Below, one piece after another: positions 25,301 through 32,403 of a stretch of 64,000 nt of DNA. Each line of letters opens with the position of its first letter. The first letter of the stretch is position 1. The stretch covers positions 6,448,001 through 6,512,000 of the forward strand of contig NZ_CP028158.1 in NCBI RefSeq assembly GCF_003030345.1, given 5' to 3'. Source of the stretch: Plantactinospora sp. BC1 (lineage in GTDB: Bacteria; Actinomycetota; Actinomycetes; Mycobacteriales; Micromonosporaceae). The notes beneath the pieces are model-generated. The model saw only the letters and a list, made by a program, of their open reading frames with translations, was not told where the DNA came from and made no database searches. Both the position numbers and the translations under genes were made by a program.

Positions 25301-25672
25301 CCGCAGCGCCCTGGCCGCCTCGGCGAACCGCACCACCCCGTAGAACCCGTCGTGGTCGGTCACCGCCAGCGCGGTCAGGCCCAGCCGGGTCGCCTCCTCG
25401 GCCAGCTCCTCGGGGTGGCTGGCCCCGTCGAGGAAGCTGAAGTTGGTGTGCGCGTGCAGTTCCGCGTACGGCACCGCGCCCTCGACCGGCGCGGGCAGCT
25501 CGGCCGGGGTGTAGCCGGGGCGCTTGCGGGTCCAGGCCGGGGAGTCGCCGCCGTCGGCGTCGACCGCGAGCGGGTCCACCACGCGCAGCCGTGGCTCGTC
25601 CGGGCCGCCGGGCCGGCCGGAGAGCACACGTTCCAGTTCGGACCAGGGCATGTCGGGGTTGTGGAAGCTCAC
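22313..25672 (-). CDS. dnaE2: Error-prone DNA polymerase III alpha subunit DnaE2 (ImuC)
   Basis: C-family polymerase of 1119 aa that acts in SOS mutagenesis with ImuB and ImuA'. The N-terminal PHP domain (ELHAHTNFSFLDGASHP, TALAVTDHDGFYG) is at residues ~70-110. The palm aspartates are in PPDIDVDIESDRR near residue 462. The fingers, a helix-hairpin-helix segment and a C-terminal OB domain (RVRVGGIVTHRQRP) follow. The MSFHNPDMPW start and overall length are typical of actinobacterial DnaE2, as opposed to replicative DnaE1. A long palindrome separates it from imuB, which probably precedes it on the same SOS-controlled transcript. Confidence 0.95.
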   Translation of the reverse strand: MSFHNPDMPWSELERVLSGRPGGPDEPRLRVVDPLAVDADGGDSPAWTRKRPGYTPAELPAPVEGAVPYAELHAHTNFSFLDGASHPEELAEEATRLGLTALAVTDHDGFYGVVRFAEAARALRLPTIFGAELSLGLPGPQNGEPDPLGRHLLVLAHGPEGYARLASTIARAHLRGGEKGRPVYGELEEVAAELKDHVLVLTGCRKGTVPAALLTEGVEAAARELDRLTALFGAETVAVELTDHGDPYDGDRNDALAELAATAGLPTVATNNVHYATPSRRRLATALAAVRARRSLDEIDGWLPAAGTAHLRSGAEMAARFAAYPGAVARAAEFGAELAFDLNLVAPSLPDYPVPPGHTEMSWLRELTMDGALRRYGPRDAHPEAYRQLDHELGMIEALGFPGYFLVVYDIVKFCRDNDIYCQGRGSAANSAVCYALWITNVDAVRHQLLFERFLAPERDGPPDIDVDIESDRREEVIQHVYAKYGREHTAQVANVISYRPRSAVRDIAKAFGFSPGQQDAWSKQIDRWGSVAAVDVDDIPEHVITYANELQTFPRHLGIHSGGMVICDRPVIEVCPVEWGRMPGRTVLQWDKDDCASAGLVKFDLLGLGMLSALHYAYDMIESTLDLSSMSLDDPEVYDMLCRADSVGVFQVESRAQMATLPRLKPKCFYDLVVEVALIRPGPIQGGSVHPYIRRKNGLEEVTFPHPLMRNALEKTLGVPLFQEQLMQLAIDLAGFDAGGADELRRAMGSKRSAERMAQIRDRLYAGMAERGITGEVADDVYLKLSAFASFGFPESHAMSFAYLVYASSWLKRYHPAPFLAALLNAQPMGFYSPQTLVDDARRHGVEVRRPDINASGAKATLESTRQTRWGSAPGEPPHRWGLGGPAVRLGLAGVRTLGDDLAEKIERERAAHGAYRDMADLARRVGLSAAHLEALATADAFACFGLTRRAALWAAGAAAQDRPDRLPGTIAGAEAPTLPGMDAVDRLVADVWATGLSPESHPAQFVRTQLAAAGAVPIARLAQVEPGTRVRVGGIVTHRQRPATAGGVTFINLEDETGMLNVTCSPGLWQRYRKVARTSTALLVRGRLERHDGVTNLVADRLDAITPPVTPASRDFR

Positions 25673-25716
25673 CGTCGGCCGTCCCCGAGCCCGTCGAGCG
25701 GGCAGGTGTGGCTCGG

Positions 25717-25760
25717 GGAAGGTGCCACGGAGTCACCAAGGTGACTTCCTGGCACCTTCC
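25717..25760. repeat. 44-bp near-perfect palindrome between imuB and dnaE2
   Basis: Arms of 21 bases around a central AA. GGAAGGTGCCA (25717-25727) matches TGGCACCTTCC (25750-25760) exactly, and GTCACC faces GGTGAC next to the centre; only one mismatch and one G-U lie between. It could act as a terminator or attenuator between imuB and dnaE2, or be a copy of a dispersed palindromic element. Confidence 0.8.
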
Positions 25761-25831
25761 TCGATTCATACCTGCGTCGGTCGGCCCGACGCCCGATCGT
25801 CCAGGCCGCCGCCCCGCCCGCCCCCGCGCGC

Positions 25832-27409
25832 CTAGTCATAGATGGCCTCCACCCACCACCGGCCGCCGGCCAGGGAGAGCAGCAGCGCCGTACCGTCGGC
25901 CAGGCCCACCTGGAACCGGGCCCGGCGCCGGGCCTCCACCGGAGCCCACCAGCGTTCGTCGACCGGCCACGGACCGGCCCAGTTCACGATCTCCACCGAG
26001 CCGACGGAGGCCACGGTGGTGGTCAGCTCCAGCCGGGCCGGCGGGGCGCTGACCGCCAGTCGGGCGGTCACCCGGACGAGTTCTCCGGCCGCGTCGTAGA
26101 CCGCCGCCGGCAACGGCTCGGGCAGCACGACCGCCGGTGCGGGGGACGGCAGCCGGCCGGGCCACGGCGGAGCCGCCGGTCGGCCCGGCGCCCGTTCGTC
26201 GCCCCAGGGCACCAGCCGGGTCTGGTCGGCCGGGGAACGCCCGCCGCCGAGCACCGCGGTCAGCACCGACTCGGGGCCGAGGATGCCCTGCACCCGGCTC
26301 AGTGCCCGGTGTGCCCGCTCCCGTTCCGCCCCGGTCTCGCCCCACAGCCCCGGTTGCAGGCCGACGTGCGCGAGTACCCCCTCGGGGACCAGGCGCAGCC
26401 GGATGATCCCCGCGGTCGGCCGGGCCGGCCCGGCCCGGCCGGAGCCGGGACGCCGGCTGGTCCCGGTCAGCCAGCCGTCGAGCTGCCAGCGCACCCGGTC
26501 GACGATCGCCGCCGCGGTCAGCAGCCCGTCGTGCCGCCAGACCCGGCGCAGTTCCTGGCCGTGCGCGGTGACCGCCTCGATGCCGAGCCGGGTGCAGGCC
26601 AGCCCGTGCCCGGCGAGGGTGTCGTGCAGCCGCTCGGCGAGCGTCCGCGCGGCGAACGCCGCCGCGTCGACCCGGTCGAGCGGATCGTCGTAGGTCTCGG
26701 TCACCGCCAGGTCGGGCGGCGGGCGGCGGACCGCAAGCGGGCGGTGGTCCTGGCCGGCGGCCAGCCGGTGGGCCAGCGTCCCGTCGAAGCCGAACCGGGC
26801 CAGCACGTCCGCGGCGGGCAGCGCCGCGAAGTCACCCAGGGTACGCAGCCCGAGCCGGCGCAGCAGGTCGGTCAGCCCCGGCCGGCCCAGCGCCTCGACG
26901 GGCAGCCCGGCGAGGAACGTCGCGGTGTCGCCGGGCGGGACGACCCGACCGGACCGGGCCGCCAGCCCGGCGGCGAAGACCCCGTCGGCGATCCCGACCT
27001 GGCTCTCCACCTCGCAGCTCTGCGCGACGTGTTCGACGATCCGTTCGGCGGCCTGCTCTTCGCCGCCGAAGTACCGGCTCGGGCCGCGCGCGGCGACCGC
27101 GCATGCTCCCGGGCGGATCACCTCGACCCCGGCCACCACCTCCTCGACGGCGGCGACCACCGGCTCGAAGGCGCGTACGTCCCGGCCGGGGTCGTGGTCC
27201 AGGACGGTCAGTCCGGGGCAGCGGCTCTGCGCCTCCCGCTTGCGCAGCCCTCGGCGTACGCCCTCGGCGCGGGCGGCGGCGGAGGCGGCGACGACCCGGT
27301 TGGCGTACAGCACCGCGACGGGGGCGGCGGCCGACACCCCGTCGACGATCTCCGCGGCGATCACCGGCCAGTCGGGGCACCAGAGCAGCATCGTCCGCAC
27401 CGGCGCCAC
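25832..27409 (-). CDS. imuB: ImuB, catalytically inactive Y-family polymerase-like mutasome subunit
   Basis: Protein of 525 aa with a Y-family fold (LLWCPDWPVIAAE at the start, a VLARFGFDGTLAHRLAAGQ helix-hairpin-helix-like region, a little finger). The catalytic acidic residues are missing: the DMDAF and SLDE motifs seen in dinB are replaced here. ImuB works as the adaptor linking DnaE2 to the beta clamp and ImuA'. The GTG at 27409 follows GAGGGAGG. A LexA-type SOS box lies 36-51 nt upstream, within the end of imuA'. Confidence 0.93.
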   Translation of the reverse strand: MAPVRTMLLWCPDWPVIAAEIVDGVSAAAPVAVLYANRVVAASAAARAEGVRRGLRKREAQSRCPGLTVLDHDPGRDVRAFEPVVAAVEEVVAGVEVIRPGACAVAARGPSRYFGGEEQAAERIVEHVAQSCEVESQVGIADGVFAAGLAARSGRVVPPGDTATFLAGLPVEALGRPGLTDLLRRLGLRTLGDFAALPAADVLARFGFDGTLAHRLAAGQDHRPLAVRRPPPDLAVTETYDDPLDRVDAAAFAARTLAERLHDTLAGHGLACTRLGIEAVTAHGQELRRVWRHDGLLTAAAIVDRVRWQLDGWLTGTSRRPGSGRAGPARPTAGIIRLRLVPEGVLAHVGLQPGLWGETGAERERAHRALSRVQGILGPESVLTAVLGGGRSPADQTRLVPWGDERAPGRPAAPPWPGRLPSPAPAVVLPEPLPAAVYDAAGELVRVTARLAVSAPPARLELTTTVASVGSVEIVNWAGPWPVDERWWAPVEARRRARFQVGLADGTALLLSLAGGRWWVEAIYD

Positions 27410-27432
27410 CGCACACCTCCCTCGACCAGCAG

Positions 27433-28167
27433 TTATGCGGATCTTAGAACGTGTGTTCGACTCAGGTTGCCCCTACCCCGTGTTGTCGTCCCCGACGGTG
27501 CCGACGCACGTGCCCGGGTCGACCCGTCGCCGGGCAGCCAGACCCGGATCTCCTTGGGGCGGGCCGCCGCGCCACGGCCCCGGGCGGAGATCGTCACCTC
27601 CCGGCGGCGCAGCCTGCCCCGGCCCTGTCCCAGCCCCTCCCAGGCGCCCCGGATCACCTGGAGCGTCACGTCGGCACCGGCCCAGCGGCCGTACGGGACG
27701 AGCACGCTGCCGCGTTGCCGGGCCCGGGCGGCCAGCCGGCTGACCACCGTGGCGGAGACCGTGTCGGGCACCGCCGCGACCACGACGTCGACCCCGTCGA
27801 TCAGTGCGGCGACCACCGTCGCCCACTCCGGGCCGGGATGGGGGACCAGGGCGAGCCGGTCCAGCTCGATGCCGAGGTCGGCGGCGGCGGTCGCGCCGAG
27901 GGTCGGCACTCCGACCACGGCACACCACGATCCGGCCCGGGACGCCTCGGCGAGCAGCGCCAGCATCAGCGAGGTGCTGCCACCCCGGGCCGGCTGACCG
28001 AGACCGACCGCGACGGTGCTGCCCCGACGCAGTCCCCGGCTGGGCAGCAGCCCGGCCAGCTCTGGAAGCACCGGAAGCAGGCGGTGGGCGCCGGTCTGGT
28101 CGGAGCCGTTCGCCGGGCGTACCAGGTCTGCCAGGGCAGCGGAACCGACGACCATCCGCCCCGCCAT
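27433..28167 (-). CDS. imuA': ImuA'-like RecA-fold mutasome accessory protein
   Basis: Protein of 244 aa with a RecA/RadA-like core: GLRRGSTVAVGLG at the position of the P-loop, a divergent loop rather than a strict Walker A, then VDVVVAAVPD. It ends in a basic, Arg-rich tail. It matches the actinobacterial ImuA' (SulA-like) protein that partners ImuB and DnaE2 in SOS mutagenesis. The last codons (RTHVLRSA) are encoded by the LexA box that serves imuB. It starts at the ATG at 28167, and imuB begins 23 nt after its stop. No SOS box is visible immediately before this gene. Confidence 0.85.
   Translation of the reverse strand: MAGRMVVGSAALADLVRPANGSDQTGAHRLLPVLPELAGLLPSRGLRRGSTVAVGLGQPARGGSTSLMLALLAEASRAGSWCAVVGVPTLGATAAADLGIELDRLALVPHPGPEWATVVAALIDGVDVVVAAVPDTVSATVVSRLAARARQRGSVLVPYGRWAGADVTLQVIRGAWEGLGQGRGRLRRREVTISARGRGAAARPKEIRVWLPGDGSTRARASAPSGTTTRGRGNLSRTHVLRSA
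27445..27460 (-). promoter_or_regulatory. LexA (SOS) box upstream of imuB
   Basis: TAGAACGTGTGTTCGA contains GAAC-N4-GTTC, the core of the actinobacterial/Bacillus-type LexA operator. It overlaps the last codons of imuA' and lies 36 nt upstream of the imuB start, with a -10-like TAAGAT at its downstream edge on the reverse strand. Confidence 0.85.
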
Positions 28168-28243
28168 CTCGACCCTGCTCCCCCGTGTGTCCCGCCTCCG
28201 CCTCGTGCTCCGCCTCAGTGCTCCGCCGCTCGTGCGGCAGCGG

Positions 28244-28693
28244 TCAGGCGGCGATCCCGTCGAGGACGGGCTGGTGCGCCACTCCGAGCGCCACCTCGAT
28301 CACCGCGACGAACTGCTCGGCCGCGCGGAGCAGGTCGTCCGCCTCCCGGGCGGTCACCACCCGGGGGATGCCCGCCTCGGCGGCGGCCCGCTTGGTGGCA
28401 CCGGTGGCGAAGTAGTTGGCCCACTCCCCCAACTCCGGGGCGACGACCACCAGCAGGGCCCAGACACTGGTGACCCGGTTTCGGCGGGTGGGTGCGGGGC
28501 GGGCCCGGGCGGCGAGCATCGCCGCGGCGGCCCGCAGCGCGGCCAGGTGCGCGGCGGCGTACCGCAGGCCGTCGGGGCGGGTCTCGGCGGCCTCCGCCAG
28601 CCCCATCCGGGCGATCGTCAGTAGTTGGGCCGGGGTGCGGTGCGGCAGCACGTGCGACGGCACCGTCGGCGCCTGAGCCTGGCTGGTCGGCAT
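28244..28693 (-). CDS. SAV_6107-family HEPN-domain protein
   Basis: All-helical protein of 149 aa. LLTIARMGLAEA, RYAAAHLAALRAAAAMLAAR and the C-terminal DDLLRAAEQFVAVIEVAL fit the SAV_6107-type HEPN fold. It lacks a clear RxxxxH (R-phi-x3-H) ribonuclease motif, so RNase activity is doubtful. The ATG follows GGAGGAGAC. Its place directly upstream of imuA'-imuB-dnaE2 recurs in actinobacteria and suggests a DNA-damage link. An SOS box lies about 380 nt upstream. Confidence 0.8.
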   Translation of the reverse strand: MPTSQAQAPTVPSHVLPHRTPAQLLTIARMGLAEAAETRPDGLRYAAAHLAALRAAAAMLAARARPAPTRRNRVTSVWALLVVVAPELGEWANYFATGATKRAAAEAGIPRVVTAREADDLLRAAEQFVAVIEVALGVAHQPVLDGIAA

Positions 28694-28890
28694 GGGACTG
28701 TCTCCTCCGCGTCACCCATTCACCGCGTCGCCGTTGTCGGCCGGAACGACCACGCTGGTCAACGCCAGCGCGGTGGCCGAGGGCGACGCATCACGTCGAG
28801 CTAACCGGCTGCGGAGGAAGACGCACCGGTGTCTGGCCGGCCGGATGTGGACGCTTCCCCACACCACACCCGGCCGGCCGACCGGCGGGT

Positions 28891-28931
28891 TCGTCGTCCG
28901 CCGCCCGGGGGTCGTGGGCGGCGGACGACGA
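28891..28931. repeat. Perfect 16-bp inverted repeat, 9-nt loop
   Basis: TCGTCGTCCGCCGCCC at 28891-28906 and its exact complement at 28916-28931. A transcript from the SOS box toward the HEPN gene would fold this into a very stable hairpin (terminator or leader structure). Confidence 0.8.
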
Positions 28932-29074
28932 TCCTGCCTGGTTGGGCCCGGACTCGCGGATCCGGATCCCGTGCGGTCCGCGAAACCGCACTCGGGGGTT
29001 ACGCCGCGAACGCCGCCCCCGGCGTCAGCCCGAGCACCCGGTCGGCGGGCCGACTCGCATCGAACCCTGCCCAA

Positions 29075-29090
29075 TCGAACACTCGTTCTA
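29075..29090 (-). promoter_or_regulatory. Second LexA (SOS) box
   Basis: TCGAACACTCGTTCTA contains GAAC-N4-GTTC. The only genes it could control in a sensible orientation are the HEPN-imuA' genes to the left, about 380 nt away; the gene to the right is convergent. Confidence 0.75.
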
Positions 29091-29147
29091 ACTACTGGAG
29101 AGAGTACACCCCGGCACCGACAAAAACGCAAGCTGCCGGGGTACGGG

Positions 29148-30389
29148 TCAGCACCAGGTCAGCGTGGAGTTGTTCCGGGTGACGTTCCGGATCACGTTGT
29201 TGGCGCCGCCGCAGGGGCTCTGCCTGATGTTGGTGTTGGTCACCGTCAGGTTCTGGAAGGTGATGCCCGAGGAGATCGGGAACTCGCTGCGCGCCGCGAT
29301 CCGCACCTCGCCGCCACCGGTCACCGTCCCGGACTGCCCGGCGATGGTGACGTTGTAGCAGTTCTCGATCAGGATCGAGTTGTTGCCGGTGTTCGAGATG
29401 GTCACCCGGTCGATCACCGCGCCGCCGCTCTCCGAGACGCAGAAGATGCCGCGCCCGCCACCCCGGGCGATCACGTTGCCGACCCGGATGTTCGTCGGGT
29501 AGCTGCTGCCCACCCGGCCGTTGCGGTTGGCCATCCGGAACGCCGCGTACCCGGTGCCGGCACCGGCGTTGTCCGCGTCGACCGTACCGATGTTGGCGTT
29601 GATGGTGTCGTTGAGCAGCAGCCCGGACTCGCCGACGTTGCGGGCGGTGACGGTGCCGACGGTCAGCCCGTCCACCCCGTACGTCTCCACGCCCTGGCTG
29701 CGGGTGCCCTGCACGTACACGTTGTCGATCCGGATGTTGCGGACCTTCACCGCCCGGTCGCCGCCGTGGTTGTCGATCCGCACCCCGAGACCGCTGGAGA
29801 GCCGCATGTCGATCTGGCCCAGCGTCAGGTTGTTCACGTTGCGCATGAAGATGCCGTAGAGCGGCGACCCGGTCAGGTTGAGGTGCTGCACCTCGACGTC
29901 GGTGGCGCCCCGGGCGTAGACCGGGGCCTGGTCTCCGGAGCCGGAGCCGGTCACGTTGATCGTGCCGCAGACGTCCAGGACCGTGTAGCTGGGCAGCGAG
30001 ATCCGGGAGTTGGCGCTCACCGAGCCCGAGCCCCGGACGACCACCCGCTGCTTCGAGGTACGCCCCGACGAGAGGCTGTTCACCGCGGCCTGCACCGCGG
30101 AGCGCATGTCGCTGCCGGTGTAGACCGTGCTGCCGCCGTTGCGGGCGGTCCAGGTGCTGCCGCTGAGCACCGCCTCGGCGTTGTACGAACCGCTGCCGCA
30201 CTCGGCGGCGTAGAGGCCGGGCGCCCCGCCGGAGACGCGCTGGTCGCCGGTGGCCGCCATGGACGGGAGTCCGACCGCGGTGCCGGCGCCGACCAGCGTG
30301 GTGGTGAGCGCCAGCACCAGGCCGGCTCGCCGGCCGCGTCGTCGCGACCGGTGGTCGGGTGGTCTCCGGTTGGTGGTGGTGAGCGTCAT
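29148..30389 (-). CDS. Secreted right-handed parallel beta-helix protein (pectate-lyase-like)
   Basis: Protein of 413 aa with a basic N-terminus and a hydrophobic Sec-type signal (LVLALTTTLVGAGTAVG, residues ~28-45). The body is a series of 20-25-residue beta-helix coils rich in Asn, Val and Ile (VEVQHLNLTGSPLYGIFMRN, LTVGTVTARNVGESGLLL, GVRIDNHGG). Five Cys residues could form disulfides outside the cell. The fold is shared by pectate lyases, polygalacturonases and related polysaccharide lyases/hydrolases; the exact activity cannot be assigned. AGGAGGA precedes the ATG. The promoter contains a LacI-type operator, as expected for a sugar-inducible extracellular enzyme. Confidence 0.8.
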   Translation of the reverse strand: MTLTTTNRRPPDHRSRRRGRRAGLVLALTTTLVGAGTAVGLPSMAATGDQRVSGGAPGLYAAECGSGSYNAEAVLSGSTWTARNGGSTVYTGSDMRSAVQAAVNSLSSGRTSKQRVVVRGSGSVSANSRISLPSYTVLDVCGTINVTGSGSGDQAPVYARGATDVEVQHLNLTGSPLYGIFMRNVNNLTLGQIDMRLSSGLGVRIDNHGGDRAVKVRNIRIDNVYVQGTRSQGVETYGVDGLTVGTVTARNVGESGLLLNDTINANIGTVDADNAGAGTGYAAFRMANRNGRVGSSYPTNIRVGNVIARGGGRGIFCVSESGGAVIDRVTISNTGNNSILIENCYNVTIAGQSGTVTGGGEVRIAARSEFPISSGITFQNLTVTNTNIRQSPCGGANNVIRNVTRNNSTLTWC

Positions 30390-30481
30390 TGGTCCTCCTG
30401 AGCTGGGGGAACGGTGGTCGGGAAAGCCGGTGCCGCACCGGCGGGACGGGCCGGATCGGAAAGCCCTTTCCCGACGTCGGC

Positions 30482-30510
30482 AACGTATCGAATCGTTTCA
30501 ATCAAGTCAA
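30482..30510 (-). promoter_or_regulatory. Strong promoter with LacI-type operator in the spacer
   Basis: On the reverse strand TTGACT (30510-30505), exactly 17 bp, and TACGTT (30487-30482). The spacer carries ATTGAAACGATTCGAT (30502-30487), a 16-bp near-palindrome around a central CG with six of eight symmetric positions, the style of LacI-family operators. Repressor binding would cover the RNA polymerase site. Confidence 0.65.
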
Positions 30511-30638
30511 CGTCATCGATGAATTCGCCCTCGAACCGGCCACCGACCAGCCACCGACCGACCACCGACCGCCCAGCAACCGGCGATCACCCGGGTGGTA
30601 ATGACCAAAAGCTATTCGGCTCCTGACCAATCCCCGGC

Positions 30639-30644
30639 TACCCT
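30639..30644 (+). promoter_or_regulatory. -10 element of leaderless EamA gene
   Basis: TACCCT ends 6 nt before the GTG at 30651. No good -35 was found, and no ribosome binding site lies between them. Confidence 0.4.
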
Positions 30645-30650
30645 CTCCCG

Positions 30651-31622
30651 GTGACGACTCGCAGACCCGCCCTCGGCGTAGTGATGGTGCTCTCGTCGGG
30701 CGTACTGTTCGCCGTCAACGGCACCGTCTCCAAGCTCGTACTCCGGGCCGGCGTCGACGCCGCGCAGCTGACCCTGATCCGGGCCGCCGGAGCGTTCGCC
30801 GGGCTGCTCGCGCTGAGCCTGCTGCTCCGGCCCGGCGCCCGCCGACTCCGGATCACCCCGGGCCAACTGCCGCTGCTGCTCCTCTACGGCCTGGCCGGGT
30901 TCTTCCTGACCCCGATGCTCTACTTCGTCGCCATCTCCCGGATGCCGGTCGGCATCGCGCTGCTGTTCGAGTACACCGCGCCGCTGCTGGTCGCGCTCTG
31001 GGCCCGGTTCGGACAGCACCAGCGGGTACGCCCCCGGCTCTGGGTCGGGCTCACCCTCAGCCTGGCCGGCCTGGCCTGCGTGGCCGAGGTCTGGGGAGAA
31101 CTCAAACTGGACGGGCTCGGGGTACTCGCCGGCCTCGGCGCCGCCGTACTGCTGGCCGGTTACTACCTGCTCGGCGCCCGGGGCGTGGAGCGGCACGACA
31201 CGCTCGCCCTGACCACCTGGGCGTTCGGCGCCGCCGCCGTGGCCGGGCTGCTCACCCGGGCGGTCACCGACGGCACCGGCGGCTGGGCGCCGCTGGGCGA
31301 GACCAGCGGCGGGGTGCCGGTCGCGCTACTCTGCGGGTACGTCGTCCTGCTCGGCTCGATCCTGCCCTTCCTGCTGGTCGCCGGCGCACTGCGGCACCTG
31401 CCGGCGACCAGCGTCGGCATCCTCGGCATGATCGAGCCGGTGATCGCCGCGACGGTCGCCTGGATCGCGCTCGGTGCCGGCGAGGCGCTCAACGCCGCCC
31501 AGCTCGGCGGCGGCCTGCTGGTGCTGGCCGGGGTCGCCCTCGCCGAGACGGCCCGGATCGCCGCCTCACCGGTCGACATCCCGCCCGTTCCCGCGCCCGA
31601 CGTGGTCGCCGTACCCCGCTGA
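30651..31622 (+). CDS. EamA (DMT superfamily) transporter
   Basis: Protein of 323 aa with ten predicted transmembrane helices arranged as two EamA repeats: LGVVMVLSSGVLFAVNGTVS at the start, and LLCGYVVLLGSILPFLLVAG in the second half. Residues EPVIAATVAWIALGE-like (MIEPVIAATVAWIALG) form the typical last-but-one helix. DMT transporters export small metabolites or amino acids; no substrate can be inferred. The GTG start follows a -10 hexamer by 6 nt. The C-terminus is a short Pro-rich tail. Convergent with the PAP2 gene. Confidence 0.9.
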   Translation: MTTRRPALGVVMVLSSGVLFAVNGTVSKLVLRAGVDAAQLTLIRAAGAFAGLLALSLLLRPGARRLRITPGQLPLLLLYGLAGFFLTPMLYFVAISRMPVGIALLFEYTAPLLVALWARFGQHQRVRPRLWVGLTLSLAGLACVAEVWGELKLDGLGVLAGLGAAVLLAGYYLLGARGVERHDTLALTTWAFGAAAVAGLLTRAVTDGTGGWAPLGETSGGVPVALLCGYVVLLGSILPFLLVAGALRHLPATSVGILGMIEPVIAATVAWIALGAGEALNAAQLGGGLLVLAGVALAETARIAASPVDIPPVPAPDVVAVPR

Positions 31623-31653
31623 CCGTCCCGCCGGACCGGGTGACCGGTCGCGC

Positions 31654-32307
31654 TCAGCGGCGCGGACCGGGCCGCAGCGCGATCAGCAGGGCGGCGCTGG
31701 CCGCCGCGCCGAGCAGCAGCCCGGCGAGCACGTCGTGCGGATAGTGCACACCGGCCGCCACCCGCAGCGCCGCCACCGCACCGGCCACCGGCACCGCCAC
31801 GTACCCGAGCCGGGGCGCCAGCAGCACCAGCCCGGCCGCCAGCCCACCGGCCAGCGTGGAGTGGTTGCTCGGAAACGACCAGTCCCCGGTCGGCGGGCAG
31901 GACACCCAGGTCACCACGTCGACGAACGCCCGGCACGGCCGCTCCTGGTCCACGACCAGCTTCACCGCCTCGCTGACCAGGTACGCCAGGAACGTGCCGA
32001 GGCCGACCAGGAGCGCGCCGAGCGCGTCCGGGGTACGCCTGCGCCGCCAGCCGAGCCAACCGACCCGGGCCAGCAGGGCGGCGAGGACGAGCAGGCCACC
32101 GGCGGCGCCGTACTCCCCCAGGCCGTGCAGCCAGCCGGGCAGCTCACCGGCGCCTCCGACCATCCCCCGGTACGCCTGCGCGGACGGTCCCTCGGTCACC
32201 ACCTGCGGCTGCGGGTCGCCGAGCCCGCCCGGGGCGAGCAGGGCCACCGCCGCCCCGGCGAGCAGGAGCATCGGCACGACCAGCAGAATCCGCCGCAACA
32301 CCGTCAT
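31654..32307 (-). CDS. PAP2-family membrane phosphatase
   Basis: Integral membrane phosphatase, 217 aa, with the three PAP2 signatures: KLVVDQERPCR (motif 1, residues ~115-125), PSNHS (motif 2) and RVAAGVHYPHD (motif 3). It is flanked by about six membrane helices. It would dephosphorylate a lipid or polyprenyl phosphate at the outer face of the membrane. The gene is divergent from the carotenoid operon; a -10-like TACCTT ends 8 nt before its ATG. Confidence 0.9.
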   Translation of the reverse strand: MTVLRRILLVVPMLLLAGAAVALLAPGGLGDPQPQVVTEGPSAQAYRGMVGGAGELPGWLHGLGEYGAAGGLLVLAALLARVGWLGWRRRRTPDALGALLVGLGTFLAYLVSEAVKLVVDQERPCRAFVDVVTWVSCPPTGDWSFPSNHSTLAGGLAAGLVLLAPRLGYVAVPVAGAVAALRVAAGVHYPHDVLAGLLLGAAASAALLIALRPGPRR

Positions 32308-32403
32308 AGTGGATCAAGGTAGTCGTTCGCTTCGCCCGCCGCCCCGGTCGAAGGTCATCCGGTCCGTACGACCTTGGTCAGGTCCACCGAACGGGGAGGC
32401 AAG

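Larger units (their letters stand above)
28694..29147. other. 454-bp intergenic region with SOS box and large inverted repeat
   Basis: No convincing gene. The region holds a LexA box at 29075-29090 and a perfect 16-bp inverted repeat at 28891-28931. There is also a weak -35-like TTGACC (reverse strand, 28762-28757) about 65 nt upstream of the HEPN gene. A 66-codon reverse-strand frame at 28791-28991 lacks the codon bias of its neighbours and is not called. Confidence 0.6.

Noticed and set aside
28244-28693. HEPN protein as the toxin of a toxin-antitoxin pair
   Set aside because: No MNT-type nucleotidyltransferase or other antitoxin gene is adjacent and the RNase motif is not evident. The context is the SOS mutasome.
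28791-28991. 66-codon reverse-strand frame downstream of the orphan SOS box
   Set aside because: Third-position composition is less biased than in real genes here, there is no ribosome binding site, and it runs across a 16-bp hairpin. A non-coding leader is more likely.
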